Assembly (NCBI GenBank): GCA_001664505.1 | Contig: CP011806.1 | Coordinates: 3,411,385 to 3,475,384 of the forward strand | DNA: 64,000 bases | From: Acidobacteria bacterium Mor1 | GTDB taxonomy: Bacteria > Acidobacteriota > Polarisedimenticolia > Polarisedimenticolales > Polarisedimenticolaceae | Direction of reading: 5' to 3' | Shown here: positions 19,402-29,538 of the stretch, piece after piece | Position numbering within the stretch: position 1 is the stretch's first letter | Layout: every line of letters starts with the position of its first letter | Notes under the pieces: model-generated | Databases searched by the model: none | What the model saw: only the letters and a program-made list of their open reading frames with translations | What the model was told of the DNA's origin: nothing | Made by a program: the position numbers and the translations under genes

Positions 19402-20679
19402 TCAGGGATCGAAACGCCTGCAGCGGTTGTCCTCGACAAACAGCTCTTCGTCCTCGGTCAACGGGCTGTTCCGCGCCTTCCAACGAAGAGCGAGACAACG
19501 CTCGCGAATCTCCCTGAGCCGCTCGGCCCGGTCTCGATCGAAGCGGTCCAGACGCTCCCGGAGATTCCGGTCCGCGGCGCGAAGGTCGGCGACCAGATCG
19601 CGGACCGCATCCGCCCTCGGTGCGGAATTCTCCCGAGCACCGGCGCTTTCGCCGTCGCCGAGCACCTCGAGCGCACGGGCCACCCTTTCTCGGTCTACGT
19701 GAACCGCCTCGGCGGTCTCGTAGTCTCCCGCGAGCTGGACGGCCAGGGCTCGGGCCAACTCGAAACTCGCCGCGGAGGCCTCCCCCTCGCAATCCAGGGC
19801 GGTGGTCGCCGCGGCCTCGGCTTCTACCGGCCGCCCCTGGGCCATGCGCGCCCGAGCGAGCCACAGCGGTGCCGGACACTCCGGCCGGCTGAGGGCGATG
19901 CCCGCGACCTCATCCCAGCGTTCGGCGGCGGCCAGCAGCTTGACCAGGGTGCTCCGGCTCTCGCCGTCTCCCTCATCTCGAGCATTCCAGGCTTTCGCAT
20001 CGACGATCGCCGCCGGGAGCAGCTCGGAACGACGGCCGGCGTTCTCGGGAAGCAGCGCCTGGTACGCCGCCCAGCGAGCCGACGCCCGTGCGGCGTCGAA
20101 CCCGGCGACCCCGGTGGGTAGCGCAGCCAACCGGCGCACCCGGCTGAGGGCTCCGTCGTAGTCCCCCCGGCGCCGCAGACTCTCCGCCAGGTGGTACAAC
20201 ACCTGCGGATCCTGCCCCGCCTCGACCGGCTTCAGCACATCGGCGGCTTCGCCGTAGCGCTCGACCTTGAACAGCGCGTAGCCCAGGGTTTTGGCGGTCG
20301 ACGCCTTGCGGCCCGCCGGCGCCAGCTCGAGGGCCCTGCGCAACGGTTCGACCGCCTCGGCGTACTTTCGCTGCCGGAACAGCTGAGCGCCCGGCATGAA
20401 ATAGCCGGACCAGGGATCGACATCGAGAGAAGCCGCCTTTTGCAGGCTGGCGTGGGCTTCTTCCGGTTCTCCCAGCAGGTATTGCACCTGCCCCAGGGAT
20501 CGCCAGCCGCTTCCCCACTCCGGCTGCTCGGCCAGGATGGCCTCCAGACCGGACGCGGCCTCGGCGTAGCGACCCGCATCGAGATCGGCGCGAACCTGAT
20601 CGTAGGCAGGCGATGCGGCGGCAACGGTCGCCGCCCACAACAGGGACACACCACACAGGACGAGAAGAACTGAACGCAC
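19402..20679 (-). CDS. Secreted tetratricopeptide-repeat protein
   Basis: The 425-residue protein has a signal peptide (VLLVLCGVSLLWAATVAAA) followed by about six TPR-like helical pairs over residues 20-330; examples are DLDAGRYAEAASGLEAILAE and KYAEAVEPLRRALELAP. The tail is a highly charged coiled-coil-like Arg/Glu/Asp segment (DRFDRDRAERLREIRERC). GTG 20679 is the best start, with AGGAGGTGA eight bases before it; the frame stays open to 20718. TPR proteins are scaffolds. The position between secreted proteases and a calcium-binding-type exoprotein suggests a periplasmic assembly or sensing role, by inference. Confidence 0.82.
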   Translation of the reverse strand: MRSVLLVLCGVSLLWAATVAAASPAYDQVRADLDAGRYAEAASGLEAILAEQPEWGSGWRSLGQVQYLLGEPEEAHASLQKAASLDVDPWSGYFMPGAQLFRQRKYAEAVEPLRRALELAPAGRKASTAKTLGYALFKVERYGEAADVLKPVEAGQDPQVLYHLAESLRRRGDYDGALSRVRRLAALPTGVAGFDAARASARWAAYQALLPENAGRRSELLPAAIVDAKAWNARDEGDGESRSTLVKLLAAAERWDEVAGIALSRPECPAPLWLARARMAQGRPVEAEAAATTALDCEGEASAASFELARALAVQLAGDYETAEAVHVDRERVARALEVLGDGESAGARENSAPRADAVRDLVADLRAADRNLRERLDRFDRDRAERLREIRERCLALRWKARNSPLTEDEELFVEDNRCRRFDP

Positions 20680-20771
20680 GGGGGTCACCTCCTGCGACGC
20701 GCGATGCGTCGCACGCAAGTGCCCCCTCGCTTGCTTCGAGAGTGCGCCCGAGGCGTCTCGTCAGCCAGCGC

Positions 20772-23700
20772 TCACGACGATTGTTGCGGAGCGCCTGCCG
20801 CATCCTCCGCCGGCCCGGGCTCCGGTTCCGGCTCGCAGGCATCTCCCACGCCGTTGCCGTCGCTATCCGCCTGATCCTCGTTGGGTATCGACGGGCAGTT
20901 GTCGCATGCATCGCCGACACCGTCGGGCGATTCGCCGAACACCAGGCCGATCAGCTCGACAGCGTCGATCTCTTCCCAGCCGTCGATGGCGAAGTGAAGG
21001 CGCACGCCGACCACCTGGTATTCGGTGGCAGGCCAGGTCGGCTCGAACGTCGAGCCGCAGACCGTGGTGTCCTCCCCTTCCCAGATGGTCCGGTAGGTAT
21101 CGTCGGTATCGATCAGTTCGATGCGATCGACCAGGTTTCCGAGTTGGGTCTCGTAAACCACGACGCCGGTAGCGCGAACCGCCTCGTCGTAGCGCAACTC
21201 CAGCCATTCGGGATCGGGACCGCCGGTGGAAGGACTCCAGTTGTTGCGGTTGTCCACGCAATCAACGACATCCGGAGCGCCGGTGGCCTGAATCGCGCCG
21301 TAGTCCGTCGACGTGTACTCGCTGCTGGCCGTCGCCTCGGAGGCCCACTGGCGATGCTCGATGTACCCCTGGTCCCCATCGTCCTGATCCGGGTTCGGCG
21401 TATCCGGGCAGTTGTCCACGTCACCGCAGACGCCATCCTCGTCGGCGTCGTTCTGCGGGTCGAGCAGACAGGGATCGTCGGTACCACATAGTCCGTCCCC
21501 ATCTTGATCGTTCTCCGCGACCTGGGGACAGGGGTCGACATCCCCGCAGAGGCCGTCGTTGTCCAGATCGTCCTGGGAGTCGAAGGGGCAGGGGTCACAG
21601 ACGTCGCCGTTCCCGTCCTCATCGGAATCCTGCTGATCAGGGTTGTCCTCGAGTGGACAGTTGTCGCAGACGTTCCCCAGACCGTCGCCGTCGTCGTCGG
21701 CCTGACGAGGGTTCGGTCTCGTGGGACAGTTGTCTTCGGCATCGCAAACGTCGTCCCGGTCCTGATCCCCACCGGGCTGGTCGGGGCAGTCGTCACATAC
21801 ATCGCCGAGGCCGTCCTGATCCTCGTCTTCCTGGCCCGGGTTGGTATCCCGCGGACAGTTGTCGACGTCGCCACACAGATTGTCTGCGTCGGGATCGTTG
21901 ACCGGATCATCCGGGCAGGGATCACACACATCTCCGAAGACGTCGCCGTCTTCGTTGGCCTGATCCGGATTGTGGGCCAGCGGGCAGTTATCCTCGCTGG
22001 CACAAAATCCGTCCCCATCGCCATCGTCGAGGGCGTCGAAGGGACAAACGTCGCACAGGTTCCCGCGACCGTCGTCATCGGAATCCCGCTGATCGGCCGG
22101 GCCGGCGTCGGGGCAGTTGTCGCAGGCATCGCCGCGACCGTCGCCATCTCGATCCGACTGATCCGGGTTGGGCTCCAACAGGCAGTTGTCGTCGGGAGGG
22201 CAAACACCGTCGCCGTCGACATCGTCTTGATCCGTCTCCGGACAGGGGTCGCAGACGTCGCCGCTCCCGTCGCCGTCGCTATCCAGTTGGTCGGGGTTCG
22301 ACGCGTCGGAGCAGTTGTCACAGGCGTCGCCGACTCCATCTTCGTCGACATCCTCCTGATCGCGATTGAAACGCAGCGGGCAGTTGTCGCAAGAATCGAA
22401 CACGCCGTCCCGGTCGGTATCGGGCGCGTCAGGGTCGTCACTCGGAATATCCGGGCAGGGATCGCAGATATCGCCGAGGCCATCCCCGTCGCGATCGGCC
22501 TGATCGGGGTTGGCGACCTCGTCGCAATTGTCTACATCCGCACAGAACCCGTCGCCGTCCTGGTCGTTGAACCGGTCCCGGGGACAGACGTCACAGAGAT
22601 CGCCCATCCGATCTCCGTCGGAGTCCTGCTGATCCGGATTGAACAGATCGTTGCAGACATCGCAGGCGTCGCCGAACCCGTCCTGATCCCCGTCGAGTTG
22701 CTCGGGGTTGAAGTCGAAGCGGCAGTTGTCGCAGGTGCGGGTCAGTCCGTCATTGTCGGGATCCCACTCCAGCGACTCGGCGAACGTCGGACATGCGTCG
22801 CAGAGGTCTCCCCGGCCGTCGCCGTCGGTATCCAGTTGATTCGGGTTGCTGATCTCCGGGCAGTTGTCGCAGAGCCGGCCCAGCCCGTCACCGTCCAGGT
22901 CGAACTGCATCGGGTTGGGCACGTCAGGGCAATTGTCCGGCGTACCGCAGGCGTCGGCCTCGTCGAGCAGGCCGAGGTGGATCCCCGCAGAGAGCGAGCA
23001 ACTTCGTAGGAGCTTTCGGGATCGCGGAACCAGATCCCGGGTCGGGACGCCGGTCCCCTCGGCCAACAGACATAGGCCTAGCGCCACCTCGTCATCTTGC
23101 CCGGCCTCGTACGCCTGCTTGATCCGTGCGAAGGCCGCGTCGAGGGCCGACCGGCCGCGGGGATCATTGAAGGCCGAGAGTTCGACGTACGGTTCGAGAT
23201 CGGGCACATCGAGGCATGGCGGCATGTAGTAGAAGAAACTCCAGCCCTGGCCACCCCGGTTGTCGTCGATGTTCCGGCCGGCAAAGACCTCTTCCTGCAC
23301 AAAGGCGACGTAGTTCGGCCCGTGAACCCCGCCGGCGAACTTCGTCGACGTTTCGTTGATCGCGTAGGACTCTCCGGTCCTGAAGTCGTGGTACTCCATC
23401 CACGGCGCGTAGTCCTCGTAGCAAGTCCCCGTGTCGATATCGTTGTGCCACGAGAGGATGTCCGAACCGAGGCGCGAACCACCGGCGTGGGTGGAACCGA
23501 CTTCACGCAGCTCACCGGTCTCCAGATTGCGATAGCCGGTTCGGTACCGGCCCCAGCTTCCGACGTGGACCCATGGGTCCTGGAAGCCTTCGGGAAAGTA
23601 GCCCTCCTCCAACAGGGTTACCTCTGCCGTCGTCAGATCGGCGGCGCGAAGCTCGGAAGCGGAGGAGTAGATCAGCGTGTCGTTCTCCAGGAAGGGGCGG

Positions 23701-25331
23701 CTCCCGACAAAGCGCAGAGGTGCTTCCATATCGATCTGCGTGACGACAACCGATTCCACGGATTCGTAGGCAATCCACTCGCCGTCGGTCCGCAGCCGCG
23801 AGAAGCGGCGCGCAGCATCGCCGAAAGTGCCCGACCGGGGTCCCTGGGACACGACGCCGGGCAGCAGGCGCCAGCGAATGACCTCCTCGCTGAGCAACCC
23901 GTCGCCGTTGAGATCCTCGCCCACGCCTCGGTTCGCTCGCTCGTCCACCTTGAACACCACGGTGGTGTCGGTGAATTCGACCACGTGGGACTTGATGAAC
24001 TCACCGGTATCGAACAGTTCACCGGTTTCGGCGTTGTAGAGTCGCAGGGTCGACAGATCCAGCGCACCGTCGCCGTTCAGGTCGGTCTCGAGCAAAGCCT
24101 CGCTGACCTCGATGGCGATCCATGGATCGGAGACCCAGGATGCGCGTCCGAGAAGGAGCTCCTCGGACAACTGACCTGTGGAGAAGCGATACCAGCGGAC
24201 GAAGGAGTCGTCACTGTCTCCGTCGTTGTTGAGATCGGCTCCACGTTCGGCATCGACCCAGGCCAACAGATCCCCGTCGGTGTCCAACCAGCCGCCACCC
24301 GTCGCCAGTATCTCGGTCTCTCCGGTGCCGATCCGATGCAGTGCAACCGCGAAGTCGTTCAGCACCCCGTCGCCGTTGTAGTCCTCGGCGGCGATGCTCT
24401 CCCAGGAGGAGAACGCCAGGTACTCGCCGTTGATGACCCCACAGTCATCCCAGGCGCAGGCGGGGAATCGCGTGTTGATCACGATCCCCTGGGCGGGCAA
24501 CGGGCACGTTCCCGGATCGGTATCTTCTTCGGACTCGCCGACGGCGTCGACCGCCTGGAGCTCGCTGGGAGCCGTCAGGGCCGTCTGCATGCGGCCCTCT
24601 TCATCGCGGAACATCAGGACGTAGTAGATATGGGTCGATGATTCCAGCGTCTCATCGACGGGCAGCGTGCCTTCGACGACGATCGGCGCGTCGGAGCGGA
24701 GATCGCCGACGAGCGTCGCCCCCAGCGGGCCCGGCACGAAGCGAATGACGTGACGAATCGTCTCTTCACCGGCGCCCGGGCTGCCCAGGTCGGCGATCGG
24801 GCCGTCGAGGGTCGAGGCGGCCACGTGGAGCGACACATCGCTGAGCGGAACACCTCCGACGTTCCACAGCTCGATCCGCGCCTGACCGTCTCCCGTGCGC
24901 TGCACCTCGAGGGCAAAGGGAGATTCGACGCCGGAGACGGCGCGCACCAGCTCTCGATCCATCTCGCGAGCGAGCGCACTGCCGGCTCCGGGCTCGATGA
25001 TGGAGATCAACCCTTCGCTGAACATCCGGCGCATCAGTTCCGTCGTCGCCGCGTGAGGGTCTTCCGGGAGGGGTACCTCCAACCGCAACGGGTTGGAGGG
25101 ATCGTTCATGCCTGCCTCGGCAATTCGTCGGGCCAGCCGCTCGACCTGCCGCCACGGCGCCGACGTTTCGCCGGCGTCCGCGAGAGCGGACAGGATGTGG
25201 AGCTTGTCGTGGCCGTCGTGGGCCCCGTGATCTCCATGGGCCTGCAGCGGGCCAGGAACGGCCAGCGCACAGAGGACGAACACCAGGACGCAAAGCAGAG
25301 CGGGGCGGCGTTGCCGTCGAATCGATTCCAT
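20772..25331 (-). CDS. Giant secreted thrombospondin type 3 repeat protein
   Basis: The 1519-residue protein has a signal peptide, then a His/Asp-rich patch ([12 protein letters not shown]). A long N-terminal region to about residue 790 contains beta-propeller-like strands and several DxDGDG-type loops. About 25 thrombospondin type 3 units follow, with repeating CDNCP and DxDGDGxGDxCD patterns. Such units bind calcium in known proteins. A galactose-binding-like domain (about 1321-1470, containing IQATGAPDV and [10 protein letters not shown]) interrupts the repeats, and one more complete repeat follows before an acidic Pro/Glu tail. GGGGGAAA precedes the ATG. It is likely a surface or extracellular adhesion or structural protein. 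No sorting motif is recognised at the C terminus. Confidence 0.9.
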   Translation of the reverse strand: MESIRRQRRPALLCVLVFVLCALAVPGPLQAHGDHGAHDGHDKLHILSALADAGETSAPWRQVERLARRIAEAGMNDPSNPLRLEVPLPEDPHAATTELMRRMFSEGLISIIEPGAGSALAREMDRELVRAVSGVESPFALEVQRTGDGQARIELWNVGGVPLSDVSLHVAASTLDGPIADLGSPGAGEETIRHVIRFVPGPLGATLVGDLRSDAPIVVEGTLPVDETLESSTHIYYVLMFRDEEGRMQTALTAPSELQAVDAVGESEEDTDPGTCPLPAQGIVINTRFPACAWDDCGVINGEYLAFSSWESIAAEDYNGDGVLNDFAVALHRIGTGETEILATGGGWLDTDGDLLAWVDAERGADLNNDGDSDDSFVRWYRFSTGQLSEELLLGRASWVSDPWIAIEVSEALLETDLNGDGALDLSTLRLYNAETGELFDTGEFIKSHVVEFTDTTVVFKVDERANRGVGEDLNGDGLLSEEVIRWRLLPGVVSQGPRSGTFGDAARRFSRLRTDGEWIAYESVESVVVTQIDMEAPLRFVGSRPFLENDTLIYSSASELRAADLTTAEVTLLEEGYFPEGFQDPWVHVGSWGRYRTGYRNLETGELREVGSTHAGGSRLGSDILSWHNDIDTGTCYEDYAPWMEYHDFRTGESYAINETSTKFAGGVHGPNYVAFVQEEVFAGRNIDDNRGGQGWSFFYYMPPCLDVPDLEPYVELSAFNDPRGRSALDAAFARIKQAYEAGQDDEVALGLCLLAEGTGVPTRDLVPRSRKLLRSCSLSAGIHLGLLDEADACGTPDNCPDVPNPMQFDLDGDGLGRLCDNCPEISNPNQLDTDGDGRGDLCDACPTFAESLEWDPDNDGLTRTCDNCRFDFNPEQLDGDQDGFGDACDVCNDLFNPDQQDSDGDRMGDLCDVCPRDRFNDQDGDGFCADVDNCDEVANPDQADRDGDGLGDICDPCPDIPSDDPDAPDTDRDGVFDSCDNCPLRFNRDQEDVDEDGVGDACDNCSDASNPDQLDSDGDGSGDVCDPCPETDQDDVDGDGVCPPDDNCLLEPNPDQSDRDGDGRGDACDNCPDAGPADQRDSDDDGRGNLCDVCPFDALDDGDGDGFCASEDNCPLAHNPDQANEDGDVFGDVCDPCPDDPVNDPDADNLCGDVDNCPRDTNPGQEDEDQDGLGDVCDDCPDQPGGDQDRDDVCDAEDNCPTRPNPRQADDDGDGLGNVCDNCPLEDNPDQQDSDEDGNGDVCDPCPFDSQDDLDNDGLCGDVDPCPQVAENDQDGDGLCGTDDPCLLDPQNDADEDGVCGDVDNCPDTPNPDQDDGDQGYIEHRQWASEATASSEYTSTDYGAIQATGAPDVVDCVDNRNNWSPSTGGPDPEWLELRYDEAVRATGVVVYETQLGNLVDRIELIDTDDTYRTIWEGEDTTVCGSTFEPTWPATEYQVVGVRLHFAIDGWEEIDAVELIGLVFGESPDGVGDACDNCPSIPNEDQADSDGNGVGDACEPEPEPGPAEDAAGAPQQSS

Positions 25332-25403
25332 GATTTCCCCCGGAAATGTCGCTATGGGGGAACTGTACCGCGAACCGGCCCCGCGGGAGCGGCCAGTGAG
25401 GCG

Positions 25404-26840
25404 TCAGTTTGGCGCTATCCGGGCTCCCAGCTGCTGAATGACCGCCGTGAACCCGTCGATATCCTCGGTTCGGGTGCGCCAGTTGGAGAACGCCGGGCGG
25501 AAGACCGTGCGCGCACCGATCTTCGAGGTTCCGACCAGGAAGCGGCCGTCGTCGATCACCGCCTGCCCCAGCCGCTCGTTGAGCCGGTCCAGTTCCTCGT
25601 CGCTCATCCCGCCGGGGTTGTAGCGAAAGGCGACGATGTTGAGCTGCGGGTCGTTCATCAATTCCAGGTCCGAGGCTTCGCGCACATTGCGGGCGCAGTG
25701 CTGGGCGATGTCGAGGCAATGCTCGACCAACCGCACCTGGCCCTCGCGGCCGTAGGCCTCCAGGGTTGCCCAGACAGCAAAGCCCCGGGCGCGGCGCGAA
25801 CTCTCGGGGCCGATCGCGCCCAGGGTCGGCCGCGCATCGTTCTCATCGGGTAGGTAGTCCGCCGAGTAGCGGAAGGCCCGGGCCATCAGGCCGTAGTCCC
25901 GCACGAAGGCGTAGCCCGAATCGTAGGGCACGTTGAGCCACTTGTGACCGTCGACGGTTACCGAGTCGGCGCGTTCGACACCCTTCACGAAATGCTCGGT
26001 GCGGGGGGAGATCCGGGCGAACAGTCCGAAGGCGCCGTCGACATGGATCCAGCAGTTGTGTTGCCGCGCCAGGTCGATCATCTCGGGGACCGGATCGAAC
26101 TCACCTGCGTTGACCTCGCCGGCGTTGACGATCACCATCGCCGGCTTCCCGTCCAGGGCTTCCAACGCGGCCTTCATCCCGTCGAGATCGAGCCGGCCGA
26201 AGTCGTCCCGGCGGAACTGCTGCACGTTGCCCCGGCCGATGCCCTGTGTGGCGAGACACTTGAGCGTGGCGGCATGGACGAAGCCGGAGGTCAGCACCGG
26301 CATCTGGGGCAAGCCCGCGAGACCGGTCTCGGAGACATCGAAGCCGTGCTGCTCACCCCACCACTGACGGCCGGCGGCGAGGCAGACGAAGTTGGCCATG
26401 GTCGCGCCGGTAACCATGATCCCGGACCAGGAGGCAGGTAGTCCGAACAGCTCCTTGAGCCAGTCCAGCGCCTGGAGCTCCATCTCGACGCCGGTCGGCG
26501 AGAGGATCCAGGTGTAGGTGACTGCCTCGTATGCGGTCGCCAGCAGGTCGGCACCCAGACTGGCCGGGGTGCTGCCGCCGATGACGAAGTGGAAGCACTT
26601 GGGGCCGACCACGTTGCCGCCCGCCTTTTCGTTGAGCTCGATCAAGCGCTCGATGGTCGCGGCGGCGCCGCTCCCCTGTTCGGCCAGAGGGCGTTTGAAG
26701 TCCGCCAGCGCCTCGGCGGCCCCTGCGCGCAGGGCCGGGCGCTCGTCGATACGGCGGATGGTCTCGGGGATCGATTCCCGCAACTGCTCGACCAGCCGCT
26801 CCATCTCCTGCCGGAACTCCTGACCCAGATCACCCTGCAT
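25404..26840 (-). CDS. Pyridoxal-phosphate-dependent group II decarboxylase (aromatic amino acid/glutamate type)
   Basis: The 478-residue protein has the fold and motifs of group II decarboxylases. The cofactor lysine is Lys300 in VDGHKWLNVPYDSG, the cofactor aspartate region is WIHVDGAFG, and HAATLKC is the ring-stacking strand. GGAGGGA precedes the ATG. Known enzymes decarboxylate aromatic amino acids, glutamate or related substrates to amines. Together with the oxidase operon and Sad it could link to amine metabolism, but they are 16 kb apart and this is speculation. Confidence 0.88.
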   Translation of the reverse strand: MQGDLGQEFRQEMERLVEQLRESIPETIRRIDERPALRAGAAEALADFKRPLAEQGSGAAATIERLIELNEKAGGNVVGPKCFHFVIGGSTPASLGADLLATAYEAVTYTWILSPTGVEMELQALDWLKELFGLPASWSGIMVTGATMANFVCLAAGRQWWGEQHGFDVSETGLAGLPQMPVLTSGFVHAATLKCLATQGIGRGNVQQFRRDDFGRLDLDGMKAALEALDGKPAMVIVNAGEVNAGEFDPVPEMIDLARQHNCWIHVDGAFGLFARISPRTEHFVKGVERADSVTVDGHKWLNVPYDSGYAFVRDYGLMARAFRYSADYLPDENDARPTLGAIGPESSRRARGFAVWATLEAYGREGQVRLVEHCLDIAQHCARNVREASDLELMNDPQLNIVAFRYNPGGMSDEELDRLNERLGQAVIDDGRFLVGTSKIGARTVFRPAFSNWRTRTEDIDGFTAVIQQLGARIAPN

Positions 26841-27001
26841 GCCCGTCCCTCCGAAGCCTCACGCGTTGCTGTAGATCGCAGATCTCGCCCGGCTCAGACT
26901 ACGTCATCCGCCGCGGAACAGCCGTGACAGATCAACCGGTAGCGGCGGCGTACAAACCCCGGCCCTGGACTGCGCCGACGCCATGAGCTGTGGATTTCCT
27001 C

Positions 27002-27034
27002 TTGACGAAAGTTCTAATCCGAACTAAATTAGTT
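27002..27034 (+). promoter_or_regulatory. MarR-gene promoter with overlapping operator
   Basis: TTGACG (27002-27007), a 17-base spacer and TAAATT (27025-27030) make a good promoter. The motif CTAATCCGAACTAAATT (27014-27030) covers the -10. AACTAA-A-TTAGTT (27022-27034) is an inverted repeat. CGAACTAAAT recurs 21 bases downstream at 27041-27050, about two helical turns on. This fits autoregulation by the MarR protein. Confidence 0.7.
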
Positions 27035-27063
27035 TGCACGCGAACTAAATCGGAGTGACCCAC

Positions 27064-27513
27064 ATGCCCCGCTGGACCTCGAGACAAGCCCGCAAGAGCC
27101 CCTTCATCCCGACCATGCGGGAGCTGGCGCGCTGCTACCAGGCCTTCGAACGGCTGGATGCGAGGCTGTTGCGGGACCACGGCTTCACCACATCCCAGGC
27201 CGACGTGATCTTCACCCTGGGCAACACCCCGGGCATGACCTGCAAGGAACTCGGGGAGCGCACGTTGATCACCAAGGGCACGTTGACCGGCGTGCTCGAC
27301 CGGCTCGAGGGCAAGGGCCTGCTGGATCGGCGCCCCTCCCCCGACGACGGACGCAGCTACATCGTGGCGCTGACCCCCGCCGGCGAGGAGGCCTTCGAGG
27401 CGACCTACCCGGAACACATCGCCCGTATCGGCGAGCGCTTCAACCAGGTGGACCCGCGGAAGCTGGAAAAGATCCGCAGCACCCTCGCGGAACTTCGCGC
27501 CGCCCTGGAGTAG
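27064..27513 (+). CDS. MarR-family transcriptional regulator
   Basis: The 149-residue winged-helix regulator has the recognition-helix region MTCKELGERTLITKGTLTGVLDRLEGKGL and the wing RRPSPDDGRSYIVALTPAG, both typical of MarR. ATG 27064 is preferred because GGAG lies eight bases before it; GTG 27055 is in frame. MarR proteins usually repress themselves and a neighbouring operon until a phenolic or oxidant signal is sensed. Two near-identical operator-like sites (27,014 and 27,538) support control of its own gene and of the DoxX/VOC genes that follow. Confidence 0.9.
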   Translation: MPRWTSRQARKSPFIPTMRELARCYQAFERLDARLLRDHGFTTSQADVIFTLGNTPGMTCKELGERTLITKGTLTGVLDRLEGKGLLDRRPSPDDGRSYIVALTPAGEEAFEATYPEHIARIGERFNQVDPRKLEKIRSTLAELRAALE

Positions 27514-27536
27514 GCGTTTTTTTTCGCGGAGATAGT

Positions 27537-27555
27537 CCTAACTCGAACTTTAATT
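27537..27555 (+). promoter_or_regulatory. Second MarR operator-like site, upstream of doxX
   Basis: CTAACTCGAACTTTAATT matches the site before the MarR gene closely, sharing CTAA, CGAACT and the AT-rich end. It sits 28 bases before the DoxX start. A run of eight T at 27517-27524 lies just upstream, after only a weak stem, so it may partly separate the two transcripts. Confidence 0.6.
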
Positions 27556-27582
27556 CCGGCCGCGAGCCGGAGGAGGATTCCG

Positions 27583-28035
27583 ATGAACCTGATCACCAAG
27601 AACACGCGCCCCAGTAGCGGTACCACGGCCCTTCGTGCCGGCCTCGGCATCGTGTTCCTGTTCCACGGCTGGATGAAGCTCTTCGTCTTCACTCTGCCCG
27701 GCACCATGGGCTTCTTCGAGAGCGTCGGCTTTCCCGGATTCATGGCGATTCCGGTGACCTTCGCGGAGCTGATCGGCGGCGCCTTGTTGCTGGCCGGCAT
27801 CGGCACGCGCTGGGCTGCGCTCGGGATGGTTCCGATCATGCTCGGCGCGACCCAGGTGCACTGGGCCAACGGCTTCGGCTTCAACAACACGGGAGGCGGC
27901 TGGGAGTTCCCGGCGTTCCTGGCAGTGGCGTCGTTGGCGCTGTTTCTCTACGGAGACGACGGCCGCTTCTCGCTGGCCTCGCTGCTGCGCGGGCATCGCC
28001 GGCAGTCCGCCGGCGACCTGAGGTCCGCCGCGTGA
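27583..28035 (+). CDS. DoxX-family membrane protein
   Basis: The 150-residue protein has four membrane helices and the DoxX hallmarks: RAGLGIVFLFHGWMKL in helix 1 and FAELIGGALLLAGIGTRWAA in helix 2. GGAGGAG precedes the ATG. DoxX proteins are linked to thiol and oxidative-stress systems and quinone chemistry, often under MarR or HxlR control. The stop overlaps the next gene as GTGA. Confidence 0.9.
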   Translation: MNLITKNTRPSSGTTALRAGLGIVFLFHGWMKLFVFTLPGTMGFFESVGFPGFMAIPVTFAELIGGALLLAGIGTRWAALGMVPIMLGATQVHWANGFGFNNTGGGWEFPAFLAVASLALFLYGDDGRFSLASLLRGHRRQSAGDLRSAA

Positions 28036-28652
28036 TCGGCACCGACATCGAGACGGCGACGCGCTCCAAGGCGTCGTCGTCTCCAACGGCACCACGGCGA
28101 ACCTTCCTGACCCGCCTGCTCGGTGGGTCGGTCCTGGCCTGGTTACCCACGGCCTGTATACCCCTTGCCTTGCTACCCACGACGAAAGGACACGCGATGA
28201 CCGAGACGACTTCGACGACCCCGGCCCGCATCGGCCACGCGCACCTCCACGTGCGTGAACTCGATCGCTCCCGCCGCTTCTACGAGGAGATCGTCGGACT
28301 CTCCACCACCGAATCGGTGACCGGGCGCTTCGCGTTTCTCTCGGCAGGGCATCACCATCACGACCTGGCGCTCCAGGCGATCGGCAGCGGCGCTCCGGAC
28401 CCCCGTCCGGGCACGCCCGGGCTCTATCACGTTGCCTTCGAGGCTGACGACATCCCGGCGTTCCGGATCTTCTGGGACCGGCTGCGGGAACGGGATATTC
28501 CCCACGCCGCCGTCGACCATGGCATCAGCTGGGCGCTCTACTTCGACGACCCCGACGGAAACGGCGTCGAGATCTACACCGGCCGCCGGCACTGGAACGG
28601 TCAATCGACGATCCTCGGGTATCCGCGGGCCGCGACGGAGGCCGGCGCATAG
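28032..28652 (+). CDS. VOC-superfamily (glyoxalase/extradiol dioxygenase-like) protein with possible Tat signal
   Basis: The VOC core fills about the last 150 residues. It has paired beta-alpha-beta modules, with metal-type residues in IGHAHLHVRELDRSRRFYEEIVGL, LYHVAFEADD and DPDGNGVEIY. Two starts are possible. GTG 28032 overlaps the DoxX stop as GTGA with GAGGT upstream and adds 55 residues containing PRRTFLTRLLGGSVLAW, a twin-arginine-like signal. ATG 28197 gives only the core and has AAAGGA six bases before it. Codon use in the extra segment looks coding, so the longer form is listed. Known relatives are cytoplasmic dioxygenases or thiol transferases acting on catechol or aldehyde substrates. 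It shares the MarR-controlled operon. Confidence 0.8.
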   Translation: MIGTDIETATRSKASSSPTAPRRTFLTRLLGGSVLAWLPTACIPLALLPTTKGHAMTETTSTTPARIGHAHLHVRELDRSRRFYEEIVGLSTTESVTGRFAFLSAGHHHHDLALQAIGSGAPDPRPGTPGLYHVAFEADDIPAFRIFWDRLRERDIPHAAVDHGISWALYFDDPDGNGVEIYTGRRHWNGQSTILGYPRAATEAGA

Positions 28653-28719
28653 GACGCGGCTCGGGGAATTCGGCGAGGTCGTCGGGGGTTATCCTCGTCC
28701 GAACCCGAGGAGAGCGCCG

Positions 28720-29538
28720 ATGACCCGACTCATGAACCGAACGCACCGCACCCGCTCGGGAGTCCTGCTCCTACTGGCTCTCGGGTTCTGGGCGACAGCC
28801 TCGGCCGCCGAACCGTTCTCCCACGAGGACTGGGCCCGGGTGCTGGAAGCCAGGGTCGACGCACAGGGACTGGTCGATTACGAAGGCCTGTCGTCGGACC
28901 GCGAGGCCCTGGACCGCTACGTCCAGCGCATCCGCAGCGAGGGACCGCAGTCGACACCGGCCGCGTTCCCCGGCCGGGATCACGAGCTGGCGTACTACAT
29001 CAACGCCTACAACGCGCTGGTCTTCGACGGCGTACTCGATCGCGGAGCCGATACCGAGAGCGTCTGGAGCGGCGGACTGATCTCCGGCTACCGCTTCTTC
29101 GTCGGGATGAAGGTGCGGGTCGACGGCAACAAGACCAACCTGCGCAAACTGGAGAACGAGATCATCCGCGAGGGTTACCGGGACCCACGGATTCACGCGG
29201 CGCTCAACTGCGCCTCGATCGGCTGCCCGCGCCTACCCCGGGAACCCTTTCTTGCGGACACCCTGGATGCGCAGCTCGACAGCGCCATCCGTGAGTTCGT
29301 CGCCGACCCTCGCCATGTGCGGATCGACCGGGCCAGGCAGACCGTTCGGATCTCCAAGATCTTCGACTGGTTCGAGGAGGACTTCACCACCTTCGAGCGG
29401 GAGCGGGGCAACACCGACCCGAGGCTGATCGACTACATCAATCGCTACCGCGAAAGCGCCGCGCAGATTCCTGCCGGGTATTCCGTCGAGATCCTCGAGT
29501 ACGACAAGGGCCTCAACCGGCAGGGCGTAGAGCTATGA
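28720..29538 (+). CDS. Exported DUF547 protein
   Basis: The 272-residue protein has a signal peptide (SGVLLLLALGFWATASAAE) and a DUF547 domain with LAYYINAYNALVFDGVLD and ALNCASIGCPRL. CGAGGAGAG precedes ATG 28720. The DUF547 fold resembles papain-like or transglutaminase-type domains, but no activity is established. The conserved Cys and His residues fit that idea only loosely. Its stop overlaps the radical-SAM start as ATGA. Confidence 0.87.
   Translation: MTRLMNRTHRTRSGVLLLLALGFWATASAAEPFSHEDWARVLEARVDAQGLVDYEGLSSDREALDRYVQRIRSEGPQSTPAAFPGRDHELAYYINAYNALVFDGVLDRGADTESVWSGGLISGYRFFVGMKVRVDGNKTNLRKLENEIIREGYRDPRIHAALNCASIGCPRLPREPFLADTLDAQLDSAIREFVADPRHVRIDRARQTVRISKIFDWFEEDFTTFERERGNTDPRLIDYINRYRESAAQIPAGYSVEILEYDKGLNRQGVEL

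Noticed and set aside
21504-23009. A 501-residue Val/Ile-rich forward frame opposite the thrombospondin-3 repeats
   Set aside because: Its periodicity is the reverse reading of the Asp/Cys repeats. It has no membrane or start signals of its own.
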